Notes: a model not told the origin generated them from the sequence alone. A stretch of DNA of 64,000 bases from Venturia oleaginea (GCA_013176395.1 JABMLP010000021.1:558001-622000), one strand, 5' to 3'; shown: positions 1-11,000, counted from the stretch's first letter. A program made the numbers and translations.

Positions 1-349
1 GTGAGACCAGGCAACATGAGCGGCTTATATAGTCGTGATAGAGGTATACTCGACAGAGGAAAGCCTGCTCAGGTGGTGCCGTAGGTAGATCCTCCGCATA
101 TGCTCATTTGCAAAACAGTCTATATATAAATCCCGAGTCCTTCGAAATGGAACACCACAAGTGTTAGACGAGCCATGTCCGATGTGCCGGCCACATTCGG
201 GACTGATCTCACTCTTCCATAAGAGAAAGAACCGTCGCTGCGTACAGTACTGTTCATTCCTTCCAAACACCCGAGAGAATAGAAAGGGCGTAGCCTATCC
301 ATTCCGCTGCTAAATAGCACTGCCAGTGATGTCGATAATCTTCATCTTC
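1..349 (-). pseudogene. Decayed gene fragment, copy A (cut by window edge)
   Basis: On the minus strand one frame reads TAPPEQAFLCR followed by YLYHDYIS and then runs off the window start. The same core, TAPPEQALLRR, occurs in the neighbouring fragment at 436-732, so the two pieces are related. Upstream of the core the frame is broken by stops and shifts, and no single open frame covers the fragment. I do not recognise the family. What can be seen is a conserved core with diverged flanks, consistent with two decayed copies of one gene. The copy may be more complete outside the window. Confidence 0.4.
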
Positions 350-435
350 AGCATGAAAATTTACGACGGAAAAAAATGGAGACCCATGAAAGAGTGAGCC
401 CGTGTCGCCTGCTCAAACTTGGAAATGGTGATCGA

Positions 436-732
436 CTATTCGATCTTGAGCGGGAGGCCGCAACCATCCTGTGCCCGAAATGCTGACATGTGGAGTCGCT
501 GAAGGGAAAACAGGCAGTATTGATGGTAAATATAGCTGTCGTAGAGTCGCGCCCGCTGAAACGGATCGAATTGTAGTCGTCGAAGCAAGGCCTGCTCGGG
601 CGGTGCTGTCCGTAAGCTCATGTGGATGCGGTCATTGTCCTGTAAGAAATACATATAGACTTCCCCAGTGCCATCGACCAGAAAGTCAAAAGCATCCAAC
701 TTCGAGAAATCGCCACCATGGACGTTGCTGGC
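436..732 (-). pseudogene. Decayed gene fragment, copy B
   Basis: This minus-strand frame is open from 732 to a stop at 436 and reads as plausible protein (FDFLVDGTGEVYMYFLQDND, then LRTAPPEQALLRRLQFDPF). It is related to the fragment at 1-349. The frame is closed upstream by a TAG at 733-735, in a context where coding-like sequence seems to continue (WTLVQ region in another frame). No start or splice sites could be defined, so it is probably a relic. The family is not recognised. Confidence 0.4.
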
Positions 733-1534
733 CTATTCCGCTGCACCAATGTCCAACGTTTGGGCTGGTTACATGCTGAAACGGTTCGGGTCCTAGAAAT
801 ATCATCGCTTGAGACCATAAAAGATGCAGCAGCTGCCGAATAGTACTGTTGGCAAAGCTGATGATCATCATCTTCGACATCATTCTTTGCGTTCAACATA
901 TCATTCCTCGAAGAGAGATACCACCATAAAATGCGCCGCATTCGCAACTTGTAAAAAAATGATGGCCAAGAGCTTGACACGAGTGGAGTGGCGAACGCTC
1001 CATAATACGTCCCGTCGCGAGACGGGTTTGTTTAATTGAGAGCATGCAGTACTGAAAGTAATATATACCTATGCAAGCAATTTGGCTACGGAAAGTCTTC
1101 TTGTCTCGTTATTACGTGGGCGCTTAAGCTCGGTTGCTGGGCTTGAATCTGCAGCGGCCCAACTTGACCCGGTAGGCATCAAAGCCATCAAAAACACTCG
1201 CAGTGACATCGTCTGTCTTGAATCTGCGTTTCCAATTTGCTGTATTCCCGATTGTACGACATAATATGAAAGCAGCGATCAATTCCTGATCGCTCTCCGA
1301 TTTAGGCTAGGCACGGTATTTCGTCTCATCTATCAAGACAAGCGATGAAGTTTGGCGCAATGGCTTTGCATTCCCTGGAGAGAAAGAGAATCATCCATGA
1401 AGAAGAGGCGTCGAAAGAGAGCGTCCAGCAAAGAAGCCAATACAAGTATCTAGCTTGTCTTGGCTTCTTTCCTGGACGTTCTTTTTGGATACAACCTCTT
1501 TATCGAAACCTCAAATTCGGGCTGCTACACCTGC

Positions 1535-2590
1535 TCAGATGAATCCACTCCAGGGGCTCCCAACAACTCGTCCCTTGCCATCAAACTTGACACCCTCGCT
1601 CTTTAACAACCTATACTTCTCCTTGTCATTCTTCCCCTCCTCACCCTTCTTACCCCAGCTACCACCAAAGCCTCCAATTCCACCTCCGGTGGCGAGGACT
1701 CTGTGACACGGCACTTCAGGCGCGAACGGGTTGTTTCGTAATGTGTTGCCGACGGCGCGGGGTGAGGAGGAGAGGTGTTTGGATATGAGATTGTAGGTGG
1801 TGTAACAGCCGGGGGGAATTTCGAGCAGCAACAAGAGTACAGACTTTTGGAACGGAGTTTTCGAGGAGTGACTAATCTTGGATTGGAGGCCGGGATCGTG
1901 TTTGTGAGTCGAGGTCTTGCGGACTTTACTTGGTGGCGAGACAGGTGTTTCCTCGCTGGAGAGTTTCCGCTTTCTGTCTGTTAAAGAGGATATTTCCTCG
2001 ACAGAGGTGGATTCTGGCTCATCTGGGAGAGGTGCCGATGATGATGTATAATTGACCACCAACGCTTTATCATCATCTCCAACATCGAGCGTACTCTCCT
2101 GAGATGGCACCTTGACTTCCTCTTCCGTCTCATGTTTGTTTTCCTTGTCATGGCCTTCTTCATTTTGCCTTCTCTTTCGCTCTGCCTCATCTATCTCCTC
2201 CTTGCTCATTTTGCCACTCTTCCTTCCGATAGCATTTTTCTTCCCCTTCTTGCCTCTAACTATCAAGCTCTCCTCATCTAGCCCAACCAAATCAGCCTCT
2301 CCATTCATTATATCCTCGCCCAACTTTATCGCGTCCCTGAGCTGTTCTTCGCTCATATTCTTGTACGCTGGAGATTTGATGACGGCCATCCACGGCGCCT
2401 TGCCCTCGCCAACAACTTTGTCGATGATGATTCGGGCGAAACAGTGGTCTACGTGTACGGGCCATTTCGGCTGAGAGGGAGATTTCGAGGTCGCTGCTTC
2501 GGGTAGTGTCCTTTGAAACATGGTCTTCCATGAGTCTTGGAGCTTCTGGAGCTCTGGCGGGACTGCTGGTGCAGCCTTCTTGGGTGGCAT
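1535..2590 (-). CDS. O6-alkylguanine-DNA alkyltransferase (MGMT family) with long N-terminal extension
   Basis: Intronless, 351 aa from the ATG at 2590 (MPPKKAAPAV); the open frame extends upstream but without a better ATG. The C-terminal ~80 residues are the DNA-binding/catalytic domain of O6-methylguanine-DNA methyltransferases: TPFQKSVLLLLLEIPPGCYT, the RAVGNTLRNNPFAPEV helix-turn-helix/arginine-finger region, and the PCHRV active site with the alkyl-accepting cysteine at about residue 295. This suicide enzyme transfers alkyl groups from O6-alkylguanine to itself in the nucleus. It is nearly twice the length of yeast MGT1 (188 aa). The extra N-terminal half has one folded-looking block (HCFARIIIDKVVGEGKAPWM through DLVGLDEESLIVRGK) followed by a charged, low-complexity Lys/Glu linker. 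I do not recognise that block. The C-terminal identification is firm; activity of the full protein is inferred. Confidence 0.88.
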   Translation of the reverse strand: MPPKKAAPAVPPELQKLQDSWKTMFQRTLPEAATSKSPSQPKWPVHVDHCFARIIIDKVVGEGKAPWMAVIKSPAYKNMSEEQLRDAIKLGEDIMNGEADLVGLDEESLIVRGKKGKKNAIGRKSGKMSKEEIDEAERKRRQNEEGHDKENKHETEEEVKVPSQESTLDVGDDDKALVVNYTSSSAPLPDEPESTSVEEISSLTDRKRKLSSEETPVSPPSKVRKTSTHKHDPGLQSKISHSSKTPFQKSVLLLLLEIPPGCYTTYNLISKHLSSSPRAVGNTLRNNPFAPEVPCHRVLATGGGIGGFGGSWGKKGEEGKNDKEKYRLLKSEGVKFDGKGRVVGSPWSGFI

Positions 2591-4537
2591 TTTATCGAAG
2601 TATGTATACAGCAATTGGAAGTTACTGTACTGGTTGTATTGTAACGGAATTAGTAACGAAGAGTCATGATGACCACAAGTCAGCCATCGCGTCTCGCGCC
2701 AAAGCTGACACGAAGGCACGTGTTGGCTAGGAGGTATACTGTATCATTTCTCGTACAAAAATGTCCAAAAAATATCCAAACAATATGACAAAGTCTCCAG
2801 CGGAGAGGTGAGTTGTGGATATCCTAGGTCTTGGAGGCCGGACGAGATGATCCTCCCGAAACGTGACCAAGCACCCTTGTTCGAGATGACACTATGAATA
2901 AATGTCCAAGCTGTAACGGCCAGTGGTATTTCAATTCTCTCATTACTCCAATATACCCAACTGCTCATGCGGCCAATTATCCTGCATGGTAGATCACTCG
3001 GAGCTACCGACCATGTGAATTCATCCACTGTACGATTTCAATTGGCAAGACAACTAATTCTGGGCTGAACGAAGAATCATAATGATCGACAAGTATCGAC
3101 AGACTCGTGGACAGAACCATTCTTTCCAGCGAACTCACTCTTCGAAATCTGGATGAGTTCAAATTATAACGCGGAAAGCCCATCTGGCTCATCCTCAAAG
3201 TACTCTTTCGTTAACAAACGAATCTCGATTCTTGAATTTGTGCCTAATACGACAAGCAGTTGGACGATATTGGAAGAAGCATCGATGCTATTCTGTTCTA
3301 TTGCCAGATGATAGAAACCAATATGAGGGACGTGGAGAACATCCAACACGAATTGCAAGGTTTAACTCATTAGCACGGCAAGTCGATAAGCTGGAATTGG
3401 ATGCCCATGAAGCGGAAGCAGTGGTTCTGGAACTACAATCTGGATTTGCAGCAGAACTACGAAGAATATGGACATTCACCAAAGGTCTAGACTATCAGAT
3501 TGAAGTCATGTAGAGAAGGAATGACGGCTTCAAATTAGGAAAGTTGAAGGACCAGGGTTTGGTTAGAACGACAGTAGGATCGGCAATGGTCTTCAAGGTT
3601 ACATAGTACTACAGAGGCATGATTAATAGCATATTCTACTTGGCTATTATCCTTGGGAACATATTATCCCTTCTTACTGTGGTGCACTGACTTTCCTTCC
3701 AAGACACCAACGTTCTTAGCAATAGGTAGTCTTGGATTTTGTCTCCTCTATCTCCACAACTCCTCCCATTTTAGAAACGTCACTAGTCTTAAAATAGAAA
3801 CGCCAGCGGACCAGTCACGACCTCTGGAATGCCTCCCTTCTACCGAGTATCAAAGCATCCCCATCAAGACTCCATTCCACCATCAATCCCATCCATGACG
3901 AGCTCTCCTCTCTCCATCTCTATCCTCCTGAATAACTACTCCCAGGAACAATCGATAATGCGACCTCTCGCACCTTCCGCCATTGCGGCCAACAAAGCGT
4001 GGCTGTGCTCACGAAATGATCAACCACTTACAACTAGCGACTCGGCACTTCAAGCTCCTGTGCTATGGTTATATTCGCAGGTTACTCAAGCGCAAGTCGT
4101 GTGCCCGTGTCGGTACGAGATCTATGTGCTTCTAGTGACTATGCGATATGTCGTTACGTTTTTCTTTGTTCCCAAGTCCCGTTTGTGCGTCGCGTACCTC
4201 GGCCGGTACCATTAAGATCGGATCACACCATGCATGCCATGAAATAGGTACAAGCTTCGACGTCAGTCGTCCCGGCGAAAAAGCGAAATGATTAAAATAG
4301 AAATTCTGTGGAGGCGGATGGAAAGGGTGCTTTTGTAGGTAAGATGAAATATGGACGGCGGCGGATGGAATTCCGGCATTTGTTCATATAAGAGCCTGGA
4401 TTGTCGTTTAGATTGCTGGGGCAAGACTGTTTTCGTCAACAACAGTATTTCACCTCGATTCAGTGACTTCATCAACTCTATTTACCTCTCCTACTACCGG
4501 CTTTTTTCAAACACTCCATCAACTACCAACCACCAAA
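2591..4537. other. Intergenic, with a possible coiled-coil gene relic near 3250-3515
   Basis: No complete gene is seen. On the plus strand around 3253-3365 one frame reads QLDDIGRSIDAILFYCQMIE and continues as helical sequence to HELQGLTH then stop. A second frame then carries RQVDKLELDAHEAEAVVLEL to a stop at 3513. Together they look like one coiled-coil segment broken by a frameshift. A short hydrophobic ORF (MINSIFYLAIILGNILSLL) follows at about 3620. This may be a degraded gene, but evidence is weak. The last 150 bp upstream of 4538 hold a TATAAG box (4387-4392) that probably serves the next gene. Confidence 0.25.
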
Positions 4538-5099
4538 ATGCAATTCTCAACCCTCGCTCTCTCCTCCCTCCTCACCCTCGCCTCTGCCCGCATTATAGGC
4601 ATTGCAGTCCCAAAAACCATCAAAGCAGGCGATGGTTTCGACGCTATCATTGAGACCGAGAATTACAGTCAGGCAGTCAGCGATATCGCCATTGCGTTTG
4701 GTGTGTCGCGTGGTGCCGGATACCCGAGAGAACTAGGAACCCAGCTTGGGAGTTTTTACTTGGGTCCTAGTATGTATTCATTTCCCTTTCCCCTCTCATT
4801 CCTCTGCCTATTCCATATGGACAATATTTGTCGTTTCCTGGATGGAGAACGAATCTCAAGCGAGATGACGAGAGATCAAAGCTAACGACAATCCAACAGC
4901 ACAATCCAACATCATCACCAACATCACAAAGTCCATCGAACCCGTCACAACGACCATCACAGGTAGTGCGACTCTCTCAGCAGCCCTATTCAGTTTGTAT
5001 GGTGCTTCTTCCGGCGGAGTTTTGAGTTACTACAATGTTAGTGTTACTCTTGGAGATGTTACCAGCACCGAATACGTTTCCAGCGTTACGAGAAGATAG
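4538..5099 (+). CDS. NIS1-like secreted effector (necrosis-inducing secreted protein 1 family)
   Basis: Two exons, 4538-4769 and 4900-5099, give 143 aa. The ATG sits in a good fungal context (CACCAAAATG). The intron has a GTATGT donor, a GCTAAC branch site and a CAG acceptor. The protein starts with a secretion signal (hydrophobic core, cleavage probably after LASA), followed by the features that identify the family: an RIIGIAVPKTIKAGD-type N-terminus, a TENYSQ motif, GAGYPRELGT, LGSFYLGP, and a C-terminal V-rich beta region ending TEYVSSVTRR. NIS1 proteins are widely conserved ascomycete and basidiomycete effectors, reported in Colletotrichum and Magnaporthe to target plant immune kinases. 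Whether this copy does so is inference. A TATAAG box lies about 150 bp upstream. The frame is intact. Confidence 0.82.
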
Positions 5100-5698
5100 A
5101 GCAGGAAGGGGTAGTCGTAGGGTGGAGGATGAGGGAGAGTATGAGTGTGGTAAACACAGCATGGCATGGTCTTGATATGGGCATTTCTGGGCGTGGTTAT
5201 TAATATTGATAATATCATTTTACTTTTGAGTCTTCTTGTTTGCTCATTTTGCACAATCGTTCGTCTTTGGTGAAAGTGATGGAGGTATGTCTGCTGTACA
5301 AAGACATGGCTAGCCAGCAGGAGATTCCGAAAGCTAAAGTAGGAGGCCCATCAATATGGCGCGGCGAACTACTGTGATCTGTTTGTTTCTTACTGGCTAG
5401 CTACCTAAAACTCGGCGGACAGACGCGTGGAAGCGGAACGCGCCGAGGCGTCACCACGAGACAGACACAACGAGGCTCAATAGGTGAAGACTCAGGTGAA
5501 GTGAAGATGGGTAAAGTGAAGTACCCGTGATGGTCGTCATAGGATATAGTGTGTCTAACAAAGGACCCACTCTGCCCAATCCCATTCAGACCCTGTCCCC
5601 GTTCCAACCCCTCCACATAAAGTCTCTGGTCTCCCTTTTCACACTTCACAACAAACAACAAACTCCACCACCTTTCATTCCATCAGTCATCTATCACA
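5100..5698. other. Intergenic between effector and cyclophilin genes
   Basis: No gene is seen. The last ~120 bp before 5699 are pyrimidine-rich, and the stretch just before the ATG is rich in CA and AAC, as is usual in fungal core promoters and leaders. It presumably holds the terminator of the effector gene and the promoter of the cyclophilin gene. Confidence 0.4.
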
Positions 5699-6421
5699 AT
5701 GGCAACTGCTTTCTTCGACATCTCTTGGGAGGGCCCAGTCCTCGACAAGAACACGCTCCGCATCACCAGCAACAGCCCAACAAGTAAGGTCACTCAGTGC
5801 TACCCCGCCGTGGGGTTAATTTCTCAGCAAGGTGTCCAATACTTGCCCTGAGAACGACCCGACCATGACCCCAACGAACAGCTGCTAACAATCACTATTA
5901 GAGCAAACCGGACGTGTCAACTTCAAGCTCTACGACGAAGTCGTCCCAAAGACCGTGAAGAACTTCACCACCCTCTGCACCGGCGAGCTGGGCTTCGGCT
6001 TCAAGGGCTCCAAGTTTCACCGTGTCATTCCGGACTTCATGCTCCAAGGTGGTGACTTCACCCGCGGTAACGTAAGCGCATCCTCACATCCCAATCGTAC
6101 TTCACACAAGCTGACAAAACTCTGCAGGGCACCGGCGGAAAGTCCATCTACGGCGACAAGTTCGAGGACGAGAACTTCAAGATCAAGCACACCAAGCCAG
6201 GTCTTCTCTCCATGGCCAACGCCGGCCCAAACACGAACGGCTCCCAGTTCTTCATCACAACTGTCGTCACCTCTTGGTTGGACGGCAAGCACGTCGTCTT
6301 CGGCGAGGTCGCTGACGACGAGGGCATGTGGGTTGTCAAGTCCGTCGAGGCTACCGGCAGCGGCAGCGGCAAGATCAAGTACAGCACGCCTCCAACCATT
6401 GAGGACGCTGGTGCAGAGTAG
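5699..6421 (+). CDS. Cyclophilin A-type peptidyl-prolyl cis-trans isomerase
   Basis: Three exons, 5699-5783, 5902-6071 and 6128-6421, give 182 aa. All introns are GT-AG, and the first has a GCTAAC branch site. The protein is a single cyclophilin domain: [37 protein letters not shown] with the catalytic Arg of [26 protein letters not shown], and the W-containing [14 protein letters not shown] that forms the cyclosporin-binding pocket. It has about 15 extra residues at the N-terminus ([19 protein letters not shown]) compared with the ~165-aa cytosolic enzymes. No signal peptide or retention signal is seen, so cytosolic. It catalyses proline isomerisation during folding and is the usual cyclosporin A receptor. 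Intact. Confidence 0.95.
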
Positions 6422-8162
6422 ACTCTTTCACGGTGCGAGCATGGCTATGGCTCGGTTTGGATCAATTGCATGGAACCATTTCAAGTAATGGGCACATGCG
6501 CCTGATCATAATCTATAGAGACTAAAAAGTGTTACTGCATCAAAAAAAGAATTGAAACGGTTTATGAATTGATATCCCTCTGCGACCGTCGTTCCTGATC
6601 ATGTTGATGCAGGTGCTGTGCGGTGTTCAGGTTTTTCCTTTCGCGCGCATGGCGGGGTTCAGTCTCATTCAACCCCTCATTTTGCGCGATTTAATACTTA
6701 CCCCTCGATCCCCCGTGATCAAACCTAGAACTTGTAATCCGAGTCGTTGACGAATGTTTAAAGACGAGAATAAAGCATTGTTTTCTTGGCTGTGTAAAGA
6801 AAGAGCAGAGAAAATGCCCGAAGAGTGTTAATTGGAATGGAAGGCACAAGACACGTGACTTGAGAATTATGCATTCGGATTTTATTTCTTCACGCAGAAG
6901 GATCCATGTCACGATAAAGTTGATATCCCGTCGACAAAGCATGAAAATGACTTGTTCCTCCTACCTTGAATTTTCTTCGCGACGCGTAAATCTACTTGAC
7001 GAGGACGAGGAGACCTTGGTAAGAGCTTTTCGTGGGGCGTAGACCAGAACACGACACTACTCGTTGTCGAACGACTACTACCGCATTATTGCACTTTCGA
7101 GAAAGACGTGGACACTTGGCAGAAATTCGCAGTCTTTTCTACTGTAGGTTTCAGACTGCCTACGGATTCTTTATCCCCTCACCTAAAATAAAGCTTGTTT
7201 TCTCGCTTCGCACAGATCTGAGCACGGCCGGTCTGAGGAACGCGCATGCATGGATCAAATCTACGTGGAAGAAAAAGTCGAAAAGACCTCAAGAATTTCT
7301 GCCCAGTGTCGACGTCTTTTTCGGTATGGTGATGATTGGCGAAATTGGGTAGGCCCAAGTCGAGGCGCTGGGTCTTAAAAACCTAAGAAGTGATATTTTA
7401 CCACGTTACCTAGATTTGAAAGAAGGCCTCTCGAATCGGGCTTTAGATTATAAAAAAAGCTCGAGAAGTAAAGATCTTTGCGAGGGAGGAATTGAGTTAT
7501 AAGCGTGATTCTTGATTTGGGCCTAGTTCTGCCCAATTTCGCTAATTGATGTTTTGATTGTTACGCAGCCTCAACCTGGGTATTACTTACTTCCTGTACT
7601 TCCGGTGTGACGAGATTTGTAATTATAGGCTTTGGAGCCCTCTCCTACAAAAAACGTTCGTAAAGAGCTAGAATAACATCCCTGGGGAGATATGTGCGAC
7701 TTTGGCCGGAATACCGTAGATTCCTTGCAAATATTTACCCGAGGTAATGATAAGAAACGTCAATGTGGAGAGGTATTCGTAGGTCTTGAGGGACTTTAAA
7801 GACCTCCCTCTTTGAGATACTGTAAGAATGTAGATCATGTATCAGACATGTGATGTGGATTGTTAAGACACCGGATTGCTGCATTCCTGCTGTAATCAGT
7901 CATTCTTTGTTATTTGCGCTGTAGAATAGCCTACATAACCTGATTGAACTGCCCTTATGGCGAGAACATGCAACTCTATGTCTATTCAACTCAACAACTG
8001 TGTATTTCGCTCGATCTCATAGATACGTCTAAGCAGGAGGCTTTTGTCTGAACAAGAGACTTCAGCCAAAGCTTTTTTCTTCTAGTTAGGTAGAGGGCTG
8101 CCAGACCTTCTAATCCTTGCCTCGCAATCGATGGCAAGTGGTCTGTTCCAAACTTTTACGAG
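6422..8162. other. Gene-free stretch
   Basis: No convincing gene on either strand; ORFs are short and lack family signatures or sensible splice sites. The sequence becomes AT-richer toward 8160 and ends at the target-site duplication of the retroelement insertion that follows. Confidence 0.4.
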
Positions 8163-8176
8163 ATAATGTGTTACTG
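8163..8176. repeat. Target-site duplication, left copy
   Basis: ATAATGTGTTACTG, repeated exactly at 9159-9172. It flanks the 982-bp insertion 8177-9158 and marks target-primed integration. Confidence 0.8.
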
Positions 8177-9158
8177 ATTGATTGATTGATTTTATCCTAC
8201 TCGGTTGCAGCCGCTTAATCACGCAGCTATGTCCGGTTAGGAGGACTTCATCAGACAGCCGACACGTGATAGATTATATAATCCACCGCGCCCCACTTCG
8301 CCCCGTTCACTGAAACAAGACCAGCTGTCCCCTCGGTCCTCCCTCTTTTCCCTTAACCAGTATCTCCAAATGCCCGCTGGCTCTTGTAGATACTGGTTAT
8401 TCTGCTAGTATATCTGTGCTATGTAGACTCAAGAGGCAATGCCTCGTGTTTCGCTATCCTTCTACCTACAGTCTCCCTCTAATGCTCAGCTTTGTCTATC
8501 TGTTTCGCCTTATCCCTCAAGGCCAATGGGTTCCCTAAGTATGTTTCTGCTTGTGAAAGTTGCCTTGCACCAGATTCCTATGCGGCGGTGTATTTGGTTG
8601 TGTGATGCTGGAGACAATAGTAACCATCGTAGTCGTGATTTCGCTGCTTGGGTGTGATACTCCGGGTATGCCCGTGGACGAGGCTGTCTGGTAGCTGCCG
8701 TATTGTATGGCGCCGATCGTGCTATAGACCTGCCGTCTTATAGTCGGAGCCTACCTGCTGCTAGTCGCTCTCCCTACTTGCTATATCGCGCTCCTACTCT
8801 TGCCAATGCCATAACTGGGACGCAACAGTCTGGGGAGAGGCTCAAGGCTACGTCTGCTGGCTTGTAGGGAGGGGATTTGCCGCCAATAAGCTCCTTCTAT
8901 ACGTCCTTACTGCTTACTGTGTTGCGCACCTACTCTTGCCAATGCCATAACTGGGACGCAACAGTTTGGGGAGAGGCTCAAGGCTCTGGACATCAGCTTG
9001 CAGCAGGACGGTTTGCGGAGACGATAGTAGATGAGGTTCTCTAGCAGCTGCCGTATCGTGTCGCACCGATTGTGTTGTAGACCTGTCGTCTTATAGTCGG
9101 AGCCTATCTGCTGCTAGTCGCTCTCCCTGCTTGCTATATCGCGCACCTACTCTTGCCA
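8177..9158 (-). mobile_element. Non-autonomous retroelement sharing its 3' tail with the Tad1-like LINE
   Basis: A 982-bp insertion bounded by an exact 14-bp target duplication. Read on the minus strand it ends in a CAAT/ATCA simple-repeat tail (TGATTGATTG on the plus strand at 8175-8190). The last ~330 bp closely match the 3' end of the LINE at 12197-12520 (shared: TACTCGGTTGCAGCCGCTTA). The remaining ~650 bp do not match the LINE and contain internal direct repeats. A second copy at 30783-34467 shares the same non-LINE part, so this is a family rather than one chimera. No transposition protein is encoded. It is probably mobilised by the LINE machinery through the shared tail (inference). 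Confidence 0.72.
8691..9157. repeat. Internal direct repeats R-C-C'-R' of the non-autonomous element
   Basis: A ~115-bp unit at 8691-8806 recurs at 9043-9157, and between them a ~130-bp unit at 8798-8930 is repeated in diverged form at 8931-9040. Shared landmarks are CTGCCGTATTGTATGGCGCC / CTGCCGTATCGTGTCGCACC and CCATAACTGGGACGCAACAG. In both C units one plus-strand frame reads CHNWDATVWGEAQG, and the second copy of the element keeps CHNWDATVWGKAQG. That conservation could reflect recent common origin rather than coding. Confidence 0.65.
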
Positions 9159-9172
9159 ATAATGTGTTACTG
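9159..9172. repeat. Target-site duplication, right copy
   Basis: Exact second copy of ATAATGTGTTACTG (8163-8176). Confidence 0.8.
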
Positions 9173-9174
9173 TA

Positions 9175-9390
9175 GGCATGAGCATTTCAAGTGCTATTTT
9201 CAGCTCCGTTCAAAATTCCCTAACCACTCCTCACCCTGAAGATGGGATACAACCTAACTATACAACATCCTGGTTCTTCGCAGCTGCTGCTGGTGCGAGC
9301 CTAATATCGGTACCATTTCTCAATAGCGAGACGCAGGGAGCTCAGGTGGAGAGGAACGAGACTGGCAACCTAAGGCCCGGAGCTCTTTAA
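9175..9390 (+). pseudogene. Possible C-terminal relic of an MFS efflux transporter
   Basis: A short open frame directly beyond the retroelement reads MSISSAIFSSVQNSLTT, then YTTSWFFAAAAGASLISVPF and a short polar tail. The order small-residue helix, loop, aromatic-started hydrophobic helix ending VPFLN, polar tail is what the last segments of DHA2-type MFS transporters look like. No upstream transporter sequence is found before the insertion, so this would be a remnant. Recognition rests on general resemblance only. Confidence 0.3.
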
Positions 9391-11000
9391 CCATCACTTG
9401 AGCTTGGTAGTGGAAAATAGATTGTGGAACGTGAATTAACAATCTAGTTGACTAATATATTTCCTTACACATTACTTAGCTGCCGGCTGCAAGCAAGCTT
9501 GGGATATGGCGTCGGTAAGAAAGGGATAGTAGTAAGAAGCTTAATAACGCAAACGGCTAATAGGGTCCATCATTAGTATACTCATTGGCATACTGCGCAA
9601 GATTACACGAAAAATCCATAGCAGTTAGACGAGCTTGGAGTCGCCCCGGACGCGAAAGAAGAGGGAAACGACGAAACGAGCGTAGAAACTTGAAATCGAG
9701 AATGTACCTTTGGTTCTCCGTCGTATAGTAACTCGTTTCTTTTGAATTGTCCTGAAAGGACTGCGGCTGACGATGATGAGATAGTAAACATCCGCTAGTA
9801 AACTTTCTGCTTGGACTAGTGAGCCGGAGGGTAGTATAAATAACACGTTTTAAGTGTCTTCTAAAGACTGAGAGATCATTATCTTCCTGTGCGTGTAAGG
9901 TTGTGGTATCATTTCGACTCATTTCTTTGATGTTATGGACAGGTGACTCCGGTACCAGAATGTACTGGAATGGGAAAGGGCTAGTTCTGATTGGCTCTGG
10001 TATTGATGCTTTTCACGAAGAGATGTTGATCATTATCATCATTATCATCACTTGTTGCTCTCCCGAGAATTCGGAGTAATTCCAATTCTCGAAGAGTCAA
10101 AAGCACCTGATTGAAATAGCTTCTTCGAGCTGGAGCTAACGAGTATGTACTTTGCGACAGAAACGACAACGAGAGATATATTAACGGGAACAAACACATT
10201 TTTACGTCGCGTCCTAATCTATAGTAATTCTTCGATTATATACTTACTCTCTCTGACCACTCCGCTAATAACCACATGTAAGCAAGTTTAGGTCCGGGGA
10301 TATATAAAATCTATCTGCCTTGATCTTCCATCGATATCAGAAGCAACCTCTCAAATTTTCAAAAAAGGCTTCGTAGCGCTTCTGTCAAATCAAGGCCACA
10401 GTGAGTTTTATAGGGCCCAGCTAAATTTCCTTTTTTAAAGATTTGCGCTTTACTAGAAAAGGGTTAAGGTAAAGTCTCAAGCTGAGATATCTGTGGTGTT
10501 AATAAACCGACAATACTAATAGTAAACTTCATTACAACTGTCTTACCTTACTTACTAAATATATGCAAGGATTTTCAAAGCCAATATATCGATAGATTAG
10601 TTACCTGTAAAGGAAAAACAAGGCTTGATCTTATTAGATATTCGCGAGCGACGAGTATGAGAAAAATCCGAAGTGCCTTCTTGGAACTTGTACAGCCCAA
10701 GATAATAATGAGTCTGTTCTTTTTAAACCCACCCAGCTATCAATACTGGCGCTTCTCCCGAGGTCCCCAACTCTCGTCTTTCGATGGTATTGTCTTCCCT
10801 TGCGACCCTACTATCCGTGTAATAAAGTCTTCCAACTCTCCCAAATTATCAAAAGTTTTATGAAAAGTTCAATTAAAACCTCAATCTAGTTATTAAAGGT
10901 AAATTCACCTTCCCATTCTCCAAGACAAACATTTTAGAGATACATAAATACACCAAACCCCCCAAATTTCCCCACACCCATCCATCCCTCTCTCGCTCAT
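9391..11000. other. Gene-free stretch
   Basis: AT-rich, with only short ORFs and no recognisable product, RNA gene or repeat. The last 150 bp are C/A-rich and lie downstream of the PEBP-family gene (its 3' flank, since that gene is on the minus strand). Confidence 0.4.

Noticed and set aside
3653..4215. Plus-strand ORFs upstream of the effector gene
   Set aside because: No domain, no consistent splice sites and mixed frames; they look like chance ORFs in promoter sequence.
8439..8657. 72-residue plus-strand ORF (MPRVSLSFYLQSPSNAQLCL) as a gene, also present at 30876-31256
   Set aside because: It lies antisense in the LINE-derived 3' tail and is repeated only because the element is repeated.
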